DNA of 8,959 nt from NCBI GenBank assembly GCA_002359075.1, contig DEQA01000337.1:1-8959 (forward strand), in the 5' to 3' direction. The DNA comes from Planococcaceae bacterium UBA3378 (lineage in GTDB: Bacteria > Bacillota > Bacilli > Bacillales_A > Planococcaceae). The translations under genes and the position numbers were made by a program. Position 1 is the first letter of the stretch. Every line of letters starts with the position of its first letter. Under the pieces are notes generated by a model that searched no databases, was not told where the DNA came from, and worked only from the letters and a program-made list of their open reading frames with translations. Positions 1 through 4,729 of the stretch are shown here, piece by piece.

Positions 1-14
1 TTAGTCAATGCCAT
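1..14 (-). CDS. Possible 5' end of a leftward gene, cut by the window edge
   Basis: On the minus strand an ATG at 14-12 opens a frame reading M-A-L-T before the edge. It is preceded by the purine-rich stretch GAGAGAGGGG four bases upstream and, further up, by a TATAAT at 74-69. Only four full codons are visible, so no product can be named. The same bases could instead be the last codons of a rightward gene ending in TAA at 16-18, but no terminator hairpin follows that stop. The leftward start is therefore the better reading, though weak. Confidence 0.35.
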
Positions 15-68
15 TTAACCCCTCTCTCTTGAAAATCACATCGTGTTGATAAACGTCTGTACCCTATT

Positions 69-99
69 ATTATAAGCAACTTTAAAATGGGAAAGTAAA
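69..99 (-). promoter_or_regulatory. Candidate promoter for the gene leaving the left edge
   Basis: The minus strand carries a perfect TATAAT (74-69). The only -35-like hexamer is TTTACT (99-94), which matches 4 of 6 but with a long 19-nt spacer. It would give a leader of about 50 nt before the ATG at 14. The -10 box is convincing; the -35 is not. Confidence 0.3.
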
Positions 100-296
100 G
101 AAAGAAGGAAGATCAAATCATGATGATTCGAAAAGGTCTTTTGTTCTATCATTTTCTATAAAGGAAAAGGAGAAAAGTAGCCTTGTTGTTTTATAGCATG
201 GTCAATAGGGTTTATTTGGAATGAAAGGACATATAATTAAGGATAGAATGCCGATAAATAGAATAAATGAAAATAAGGAAGGGAAGGTGGAAGAAA
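100..296. other. Gene-free spacer before the unknown gene
   Basis: This A-rich spacer holds no supported gene, stable hairpin or recognisable riboswitch. It contains a TATAAT at 232-237 on the plus strand, about 60 nt ahead of the ATG at 297, which is the best promoter candidate for that gene. No good TTGACA-like hexamer lies 16-18 nt upstream of it. A 13-codon reading frame (120-161) with a GGAAG upstream is too short to support. Confidence 0.4.
284..290 (+). promoter_or_regulatory. Ribosome binding site fixing the start of the unknown gene
   Basis: AAGGTGG lies six bases before the ATG at 297. An in-frame ATG also exists at 267, but it is not preceded by a purine-rich site at the right distance, and translating from it would place this site inside the coding sequence. 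The start at 297 is therefore preferred. Confidence 0.75.
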
Positions 297-911
297 ATGA
301 AGCTGCCGCAATTGACAAAGAGCATAGAATCAGATGTTGAGAACCGTAAACGGGCATTCCAAAGGCGTGAAATGGGTCAGGCCTATCGCAAAAATGCACA
401 ATATCAGGCAACGAAAAATCCGCTGCTTGAGGCATTGGAAAACCTGCTTTCCGGAAAGACAGAGAGGGATTTGCATGCAGCCGGGCAAGAGGAAAAAGAA
501 ATAGAGGATCTGCTTGCACCGCAGTCATTAATAGAGAAGAAACAAATTGAACAGACAGAAGATGGTCTAAATACTTTTGATTCATCTACTCAGGAAGTGC
601 CGCGAGCCGTTGATGAAGAGGCAGAAATATGGAAGAGACAGATAGATGAATCAGAGGATGAAGTGCCGGTGACTGCTGAGAAGGCAGCTGATTTTACAGA
701 GAATGAAAAAGTAAAAGCATCTGAGCTTTTTATCGACAGGTTTACGGAGCGTAACGTCTTGCATGGATCGTTACTTGCCGGACGCCAGCTTGAGAGCAGG
801 GCGCAGCAACATCTGTTTGAGGTGGCGAGTGCGAGTTACTTACAGCATATTGCCATGGTGAAGAATAACTATCGTTCCTTTGATGAACCATCATATTCTA
901 AAATAGCTTAA
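297..911 (+). CDS. Unrecognised 204-residue charged cytosolic protein
   Basis: I do not recognise this family. The ATG at 297 has a good ribosome site (AAGGTGG, six bases upstream), so I prefer it over the in-frame ATG at 267. The protein has no signal peptide and no membrane segment, and I see no cysteine. The first 40 residues are basic (ENRKRAFQRRE, residues 15-25). Residues 55-140 are strongly acidic and glutamate-rich and look partly disordered. Residues 140-190 look helical and amphipathic (ASELFIDRFTERNVLHGSLL, then AGRQLESRAQQHLFEVASAS). The layout suggests a binding or adaptor protein rather than an enzyme; no metal site or nucleotide loop is visible. It is transcribed alone: a hairpin terminator starts 12 bases after the TAA. 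Base use resembles the neighbouring genes, with no sign of recent transfer. The gene is well supported; its function is unknown. Confidence 0.8.
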   Translation: MKLPQLTKSIESDVENRKRAFQRREMGQAYRKNAQYQATKNPLLEALENLLSGKTERDLHAAGQEEKEIEDLLAPQSLIEKKQIEQTEDGLNTFDSSTQEVPRAVDEEAEIWKRQIDESEDEVPVTAEKAADFTENEKVKASELFIDRFTERNVLHGSLLAGRQLESRAQQHLFEVASASYLQHIAMVKNNYRSFDEPSYSKIA

Positions 912-922
912 TATAAACCAAG

Positions 923-961
923 ACATGAAGGACCGATCATATGGCATTCTTCATGTTTTTT
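923..961 (+). terminator. Terminator of the unknown gene
   Basis: An 8-bp perfect stem, ACATGAAG (923-930) with CTTCATGT (949-956), has an 18-nt loop and is followed by a run of T (956-961). It closes the unit ending at 911. The stem is AT-rich and the loop long, so efficiency may be modest. Confidence 0.75.
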
Positions 962-1003
962 ATATGGAGGAATATACAGGGCAGCGAGTACGGCGTTAGA
1001 TTT

Positions 1004-1032
1004 TAGACTTTCCTGTAAAAACGTTTTATACT
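1004..1032 (+). promoter_or_regulatory. Candidate SigA promoter of guanine deaminase
   Basis: TAGACT (1004-1009, 4 of 6 to TTGACA) and TATACT (1027-1032, 5 of 6 to TATAAT) are separated by exactly 17 nt. Transcription would start near 1039, giving a leader of about 30 nt. No purine riboswitch and no PurR-box-like sequence is visible between the preceding terminator and the start codon. Confidence 0.65.
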
Positions 1033-1069
1033 GATAGCAATCCACTATGAAAACTTTAAAGGAGCTTGT

Positions 1070-2437
1070 ATGTTGAACTACTCACACATTTTTCGAGGAA
1101 CTGCTTTTTCAAGCAAATCACCAAAAGACATCTCTATACTAGAGGATCATCTATTTTGTATTAATAAGGACGGGATGATTGAAAAAATTGTGGCACCGAT
1201 AGATGAAGATTATCAAATGCTGCTGGATATGTATGAAGGCAAGGATAATTTCCATCAATTAGCGGAAGGTCAGTACTTCCTGCCGGGGTTTGTCGATTTG
1301 CATGTGCATGCACCACAATGGGCGCAATCGGGAACAGCGCTGGATATTCCACTTTTTGATTGGTTAAATACATATACATTTCCGATTGAATCCAAATTTT
1401 CCGATGTAGGTTTTGCCAAGAACGTTTATGAAGACGTGGTGAGTACTTTGTTGGCGAACGGTACGACGACGGCTCTTTATTTTGCGACAGTGCATAAAGA
1501 GGCAAGTGTGTTGCTTGCGGAAATCTGTGCCAAAAAAGGCCAGCGAGGGTTAGTTGGGAAGGTCGTAATGGACGATCCGGAACAGACGCCGGCTTATTAC
1601 CGGGATGCCGATACAAATACGGCATTAAAAGATACAGAGGAATTTATCCTGGCAGTCAAAGAGCTGGCAAAGTCAGTGAAACAGGGGGTTTATCCTGTTG
1701 TAACGCCGCGTTTTATCCCAAGCTGTACAAGTGAAGGGCTGCAGGGATTAGGTGAATTGGCTGCAAAATATGATACATATATCCAATCGCATTGCAGCGA
1801 AAGCGATTGGGCGCACCAGTATGTAAAAGAGCGCTATGGAAAAAATGATGCGTTTGCGCTGCATGATTTTGGGCTGTTGCGTGAAAAATCAGTAATGGCG
1901 CATTGCAACTTCCTGGACGAAGAGGATGCAGATTTATTTGCTCAAACAGGAACCGCCATTAGTCACTGTCCAATTTCGAATGCATATTTTGCAAACAGTG
2001 TAATACCGCTTGCGCACTTCCATAAAAAAGGGGTGGAAATCGGTCTTGGTTCCGATATTTCAGGCGGCTTTTCCCCAAGTCTTTTTGATAATATCCGCCA
2101 AGCGGTCATGTCCTCCCGTATGCTGGAGGACGGCGTGAACCCGGCATTGCCTGCAGATGAACGTGGTGTGCCAAATGCCCGTATTACAGTAAATGAGGCA
2201 TTTTACTTTGCGACAGCCGGCGGGGGAGAAAGTTTAAGCTTGCCAATCGGGCGCCTGGCTGAAAACTATGTATGGGATGTTCAAGTGATTGATACGTTGG
2301 TCCCTTCGGCAAGACTGCCGCTGTACGACAGCAATGAGCATTTACAAGATATATTCCAAAAAATTCTCTATTTAGCCCGCCCGGAAAATATTCGGGAAGT
2401 ATGGGTGCAGGGAGAAAAAGTGCATTCACGTGATTAG
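1070..2437 (+). CDS. guaD: Guanine deaminase, amidohydrolase (zinc) type
   Basis: It hydrolyses guanine to xanthine and ammonia in the cytosol, the entry step of guanine catabolism. The 455-residue length fits the amidohydrolase-type guanine deaminases (about 440-455). The metal and active-site landmarks are in order: PGFVDLHVHAPQW (72-84; H78 and H80 bind the metal), TPRFIPSC (212-219), QSHCSES (239-245; metal ligand H241 and catalytic E244), MAHCNF (276-281; H278), SHCPISN (298-304), and GLGSDISGG (325-333; metal ligand D329). These line up with the Zn ligands and proton shuttle known in the human enzyme. The start is ATG at 1070 with AAAGGAG five bases upstream. It is monocistronic, with its own promoter and terminator and no xanthine dehydrogenase or permease next to it in the window. 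Bacillus subtilis uses a different, small cytidine-deaminase-fold guanine deaminase, so this is the non-homologous solution. An s-triazine or other amidohydrolase is a less likely alternative. Confidence 0.93.
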   Translation: MLNYSHIFRGTAFSSKSPKDISILEDHLFCINKDGMIEKIVAPIDEDYQMLLDMYEGKDNFHQLAEGQYFLPGFVDLHVHAPQWAQSGTALDIPLFDWLNTYTFPIESKFSDVGFAKNVYEDVVSTLLANGTTTALYFATVHKEASVLLAEICAKKGQRGLVGKVVMDDPEQTPAYYRDADTNTALKDTEEFILAVKELAKSVKQGVYPVVTPRFIPSCTSEGLQGLGELAAKYDTYIQSHCSESDWAHQYVKERYGKNDAFALHDFGLLREKSVMAHCNFLDEEDADLFAQTGTAISHCPISNAYFANSVIPLAHFHKKGVEIGLGSDISGGFSPSLFDNIRQAVMSSRMLEDGVNPALPADERGVPNARITVNEAFYFATAGGGESLSLPIGRLAENYVWDVQVIDTLVPSARLPLYDSNEHLQDIFQKILYLARPENIREVWVQGEKVHSRD

Positions 2438-2478
2438 TCCATTGGATTGAAGAAAGCCTTTTTAAAGAAAGATTGTAT

Positions 2479-2528
2479 AGACTGTTGGCAAAGGAGGATC
2501 ATTTCGAACTTGCTTTCAGTCTTTTTTT
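2479..2528 (+). terminator. Terminator of guanine deaminase
   Basis: AGACTG (2479-2484) pairs with CAGTCT (2517-2522). After a 3x3 internal loop, GCAA (2488-2491) pairs with TTGC (2510-2513). Seven T residues follow directly (2522-2528). It lies 42 bases after the stop codon of guaD. Confidence 0.75.
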
Positions 2529-2533
2529 ATAAT
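2504..2533 (+). promoter_or_regulatory. Weak promoter candidate for the YbaK-type gene
   Basis: A perfect TATAAT (2528-2533) overlaps the T-run of the preceding terminator. The best -35 at a usable distance is TCGAAC (2504-2509, 3 of 6, 18-nt spacer), which sits inside the terminator hairpin. Transcription would begin near 2540, about 33 nt before the ATG. If real, terminator and promoter share DNA. Confidence 0.35.
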
Positions 2534-2573
2534 CGCTATAGCATAAACAGTGTAAAAAGAAGAGGGGATAAAA

Positions 2574-3059
2574 ATGGCAAAAAAAGCGGCTAAAACGAAT
2601 GCAATACGGTCGATTGAACAGCAAAAAATACCGCATGAGCTGTTTGAATATACATCAGAGGACGGCCAGGCAGTAGATGGGATAACCGTTGCAGGTAAAA
2701 TTGGGCAGCCTGTAGATCATGTATTTAAAACATTGCTCGCTACAGCAGGAGCAAACCGTTATTATGTGTTTGTTGTCCCTGTTGCATCAGAACTTCATTT
2801 GAAAATGGCCGCAAAGGCTGCCGGCGAGAAAAAAATAGAGATGCTGCCGGTAAAAGAACTTCAGAATGTGACCGGCTATGTGCGCGGCGGCTGTTCACCT
2901 GTTGGAATGAAAAAGCTGTTTCCTACATTTATTGACGCTTCTGCAGAGACGCTTGAGTATATGATTGTGAGTGCAGGGAAAATCGGAATGCAGGTAAAGC
3001 TTGCTCCTGCAGATCTAGCAAACTGTACGAAGGCCGCATTTGCACCGCTGACGATTTGA
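2574..3059 (+). CDS. ybaK: YbaK/EbsC-family Cys-tRNA(Pro)/Cys-tRNA(Cys) deacylase
   Basis: This trans-acting editing enzyme hydrolyses mischarged aminoacyl-tRNA, in the known cases cysteine on tRNA-Pro, and so prevents mistranslation. At 161 residues it is a standard single-domain YbaK. Family landmarks appear in order: KTNAIR (7-12) with the substrate-like IPHELFEY (19-26), VFKTL (50-54, with the conserved lysine K52), FVVPVASELHLKMAAKAAG (66-84), GYVRGGCSPVG (101-111), PTFIDASA (117-124), and VSAGKIGMQVKLAPADL (132-148). The ATG at 2574 has AGGGG six bases upstream. It stands alone between two terminators, so context adds nothing about specificity. Other members of the superfamily (ProX, ProXp-ala) edit different tRNAs; the GYVRGGxSPxG and SAGK motifs favour the YbaK branch. 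The exact amino acid edited is inferred from the family. Confidence 0.93.
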   Translation: MAKKAAKTNAIRSIEQQKIPHELFEYTSEDGQAVDGITVAGKIGQPVDHVFKTLLATAGANRYYVFVVPVASELHLKMAAKAAGEKKIEMLPVKELQNVTGYVRGGCSPVGMKKLFPTFIDASAETLEYMIVSAGKIGMQVKLAPADLANCTKAAFAPLTI

Positions 3060-3063
3060 TAAT

Positions 3064-3100
3064 TGCCCAAACAGTCCGAGTCGGAGAGGGCATATTTTTT
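3064..3100 (+). terminator. Terminator of the YbaK-type gene
   Basis: TGCCC (3064-3068) pairs with GGGCA (3088-3092), and an inner TCC/GGA (3075-3077/3083-3085) may extend the hairpin. Six T residues follow at 3095-3100. It starts five bases after the stop codon. Confidence 0.7.
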
Positions 3101-3152
3101 CTCCGGTCTATTTATATTCTCTAAAGAAATCTGTATCAATTCATTATGGAGT

Positions 3153-3188
3153 AGCTGTGGATAAAAAAGTTATCCACAGCTGTTTTTT
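3153..3188 (+). terminator. Strong terminator-like palindrome built from two DnaA boxes
   Basis: AGCTGTGGATAA (3153-3164) and TTATCCACAGCT (3170-3181) form a perfect 12-bp stem with a 5-nt loop (AAAAG). G and six T residues follow (3183-3188). As RNA it is a good intrinsic terminator. As DNA each arm contains a perfect DnaA box (TTATCCACA) in opposite orientation. It comes about 50 nt after the ybaK terminator, so it may act as a second stop or may be primarily a protein-binding site. Confidence 0.65.
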
Positions 3189-3274
3189 GAAAATTGAAGG
3201 AAAATCACTACTTATTCACAAATATTCTGAATAATCAACAGGTAAATGTGGGTAAAACCACGAATTGTGTATAA
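3156..3274. promoter_or_regulatory. DnaA-box cluster upstream of kbl
   Basis: Five DnaA boxes lie within 119 bp. Four match TTATNCACA exactly: 3156-3164 (minus strand, TTATCCACA), 3170-3178 (plus, TTATCCACA), 3212-3220 (plus, TTATTCACA) and 3266-3274 (minus, TTATACACA). One has a single mismatch: 3247-3255 (minus, TTACCCACA). A degenerate sixth (3232-3240) has two mismatches. No dnaA or dnaN gene is adjacent and there is no obvious long AT-rich unwinding element, so this is not a typical oriC. It resembles the intergenic DnaA-box clusters known in Bacillus subtilis that titrate or regulate DnaA. The last box ends 13 bp before the -35 of the kbl promoter, so transcriptional control of kbl by DnaA is also possible (inference). 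Confidence 0.8.
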
Positions 3275-3288
3275 CTTTATCAATTCGT
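3260..3288. repeat. 8-bp inverted repeat enclosing the last DnaA box
   Basis: ACGAATTG (3260-3267) and CAATTCGT (3281-3288) are perfect reverse complements with a 13-bp spacer. The spacer contains most of the DnaA box at 3266-3274, and the right arm touches the -35 element of the kbl promoter. It could be an operator for a dimeric regulator or chance; no regulator gene is near. Confidence 0.4.
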
Positions 3289-3315
3289 CGAAACACAATG
3301 GAAATATGCTAAAAT
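3288..3315 (+). promoter_or_regulatory. Candidate extended -10 promoter of kbl
   Basis: TAAAAT (3310-3315) is preceded by TGC (3307-3309), giving an extended -10. A partial -35, TCGAAA (3288-3293, 4 of 6), lies 16 nt upstream. Transcription would start near 3322, about 29 nt before the start codon. The promoter lies directly downstream of the DnaA-box cluster. Confidence 0.6.
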
Positions 3316-3333
3316 GTTAATAGTCTGAAAAGT

Positions 3334-3340
3334 GGAAGGG
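3334..3340 (+). promoter_or_regulatory. Ribosome binding site supporting a TTG start for kbl
   Basis: GGAAGGG ends ten bases before TTG at 3351, which is at the long end of the usable range. The nearer ATG at 3341 directly abuts this site, is out of frame and opens only 13 codons before TGA (3380-3382). TTG is therefore the likely kbl start, which may lower its translation rate. Confidence 0.6.
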
Positions 3341-3350
3341 ATGAACAGCT

Positions 3351-4541
3351 TTGTCACATATATTGGAACAATTTCTGAATGATAATTTACAAGATTTGCG
3401 TGCTCAGGGCCTTTACAATGAAATAGATCCTGTAGAGGGAGCGAATGGCCCGATTATTCAAGTGCGCGGGAAAAAATTGATCAATTTATCGTCAAACAAC
3501 TATCTTGGACTTGCTACAAATGAAGAGCTGAAACGTATCGCAAAAGAAGCGATTGACCGATACGGTGTAGGAGCAGGGGCCGTCCGGACAATTAATGGAA
3601 CGCTGGATCTTCATGTGAAGCTGGAGGAGACACTTGCAAAGTTTAAAGGAACAGAAGCAGCGATTAGCTACCAGTCCGGCTTTAACTGCAACATGGCTGC
3701 CATTTCTGCCGTAATGGATAAAAATGATGCCATTCTCTCTGACCAATTGAACCATGCTTCTATCATAGACGGCTGCCGCCTATCAAAGGCGAAAATTATT
3801 GCCTATAACCACTCCGATATGGATGACCTGCGCAAAAAGGCGAAGGAAGCGAAGGAATCCGGCCTGTATAATAAAATCATGGTCATTACAGATGGTGTTT
3901 TCTCCATGGATGGTGATATAGCCAAACTTCCGGAAATTGTAGAAATCGCAAAGGAATTTGACTTAATTACGTATGTAGATGATGCCCATGGATCCGGAGT
4001 GACAGGAAAAGGAGCCGGAACGGTAAAGCATTTTGGCCTGCAAAAGGAAATTGATTTCCAAATAGGGACGCTGTCTAAAGCAATTGGTGTTGTCGGTGGC
4101 TATGTTGCCGGTAAGCAAAATCTGATTGACTGGTTGAAGGTTCGTTCCCGTCCATTTTTATTCTCTACGGCGCTGCCGCCTGGAGATGTAGCAGCTATTA
4201 CACGTGCAGTGGAAATGCTGATGGAATCGACAGAGCTTCACGATAAACTTTGGGAGAATGGTGACTATTTGAAGGCAGGCTTGAAAAAGCTGGGCTTTCA
4301 TATTGGAGAATCCGAAACACCCATCACACCATGTATTATCGGGGATGAAAAGCTGACACAGGAATTTTCGCGCCGTCTATTTGAAGAAGGGGTCTATGCG
4401 AAATCTATTGTCTTCCCAACTGTACCTAAAGGAACGGGGCGTGTCCGCAATATGCCGACGGCGGCCCATACGAAGAACATGCTTGATGAGGCACTGGCGA
4501 TCTATGAAAAAGTAGGACGCGAGCTGGGTGTTATTCAATAA
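3351..4541 (+). CDS. kbl: Glycine C-acetyltransferase (2-amino-3-ketobutyrate CoA ligase), PLP enzyme
   Basis: This alpha-oxoamine synthase interconverts 2-amino-3-oxobutyrate plus CoA with glycine plus acetyl-CoA, the second step of threonine breakdown via threonine dehydrogenase. It is 396 residues, the usual length. Fold-type I landmarks are visible: LSSNNYLGL (46-54), GAGAVRTINGT (74-84), DQLNHASIIDG (131-141; H135 would stack on PLP), DGVFSMDGD (181-189), VDDAHGSG (209-216; D211 and H213 contact the cofactor), and GTLSKAIGVVGGY (239-251) with PLP lysine K243, then RPFLFST (267-273). The likely start is TTG at 3351. The partner tdh, often adjacent in other bacteria, is not next to it; the gene stands alone between its own promoter and terminator. 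Upstream lies a DnaA-box cluster. The close relative BioF (8-amino-7-oxononanoate synthase) is the main alternative. No biotin genes are nearby, and overall similarity to Bacillus Kbl favours glycine C-acetyltransferase. Confidence 0.88.
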   Translation: MSHILEQFLNDNLQDLRAQGLYNEIDPVEGANGPIIQVRGKKLINLSSNNYLGLATNEELKRIAKEAIDRYGVGAGAVRTINGTLDLHVKLEETLAKFKGTEAAISYQSGFNCNMAAISAVMDKNDAILSDQLNHASIIDGCRLSKAKIIAYNHSDMDDLRKKAKEAKESGLYNKIMVITDGVFSMDGDIAKLPEIVEIAKEFDLITYVDDAHGSGVTGKGAGTVKHFGLQKEIDFQIGTLSKAIGVVGGYVAGKQNLIDWLKVRSRPFLFSTALPPGDVAAITRAVEMLMESTELHDKLWENGDYLKAGLKKLGFHIGESETPITPCIIGDEKLTQEFSRRLFEEGVYAKSIVFPTVPKGTGRVRNMPTAAHTKNMLDEALAIYEKVGRELGVIQ

Positions 4542-4553
4542 AGAAAGTACATG

Positions 4554-4585
4554 GGCTGCTCCTGTTTTGACGGAGCAGCCTTTCT
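4554..4585 (+). terminator. Terminator of kbl
   Basis: GGCTGCTCC (4554-4562) pairs perfectly with GGAGCAGCC (4572-4580) around a 9-nt loop, followed by TTTCT. The stem is strong but the T-run is short and interrupted. Confidence 0.75.
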
Positions 4586-4600
4586 ATAGACAAAAGAAAG

Positions 4601-4643
4601 GAGCAGGCCGGAAAGTCGAAACTTACGGGCCTGCTCTGTTTTT
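4601..4643. terminator. Second, bidirectional terminator between convergent units
   Basis: GAGCAGGCC (4601-4609) pairs with GGCCTGCTC (4628-4636) around an 18-nt loop. On the plus strand TGTTTTT follows (4637-4643). On the minus strand the hairpin is followed by CTTTCTTTTG. It can therefore stop read-through from kbl and end the met operon arriving from the right. Confidence 0.7.
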
Positions 4644-4705
4644 GATAAAAAGTATAATTCGGATGTCACCAGCACAATCGCTGCCTCGCCGGTATTGGCC
4701 ATCTT

Positions 4706-4729
4706 AAAAGGGTTTTTAGCCTCCCTTTT
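4706..4729 (-). terminator. Weak hairpin at the end of the met operon
   Basis: AAAAGGG (4706-4712) and CCCTTTT (4723-4729) are reverse complements around a 10-nt loop. The hairpin overlaps the stop codon of the last operon gene. Its only T-run on the minus strand is part of the stem, so it is at best a weak terminator or an RNA 3'-end structure. The stronger hairpin at 4601-4636 probably does the work. Confidence 0.35.

Noticed and set aside
120..161. 13-residue ORF with GGAAG upstream, a possible leader peptide
   Set aside because: It has no repeated regulatory codons and no adjoining attenuator hairpins, and its length is within chance expectation.
202..585. 127-residue minus-strand reading frame
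   Set aside because: It lies antisense to the plus-strand gene at 297-911, which has a proper ribosome site and terminator. I saw no clear ribosome site for the antisense frame and do not recognise its protein.
962..1069. Purine riboswitch or PurR box before guanine deaminase
   Set aside because: No aptamer core or PurR-like consensus could be found in the 108-nt spacer; only a simple promoter is visible.
1161..1625. 154-residue minus-strand reading frame
   Set aside because: It is fully antisense to the guanine deaminase gene, whose frame carries all catalytic motifs.
2876..3139. 87-residue minus-strand reading frame across the ybaK end
   Set aside because: It runs antisense through conserved YbaK motifs and the terminator; nothing supports translation.
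3156..3274. Chromosomal origin of replication (oriC)
   Set aside because: The DnaA boxes would fit, but no dnaA, dnaN or rpmH is near and no long AT-rich unwinding region is present, so a titration or regulatory cluster is more likely.
4535..4702. 55-codon minus-strand frame between kbl and the hydroxy-acid gene
   Set aside because: It runs through two terminator hairpins and into the kbl end, and the only GGGAGG is about 17 nt from its ATG. Kept only as a possible gene remnant.
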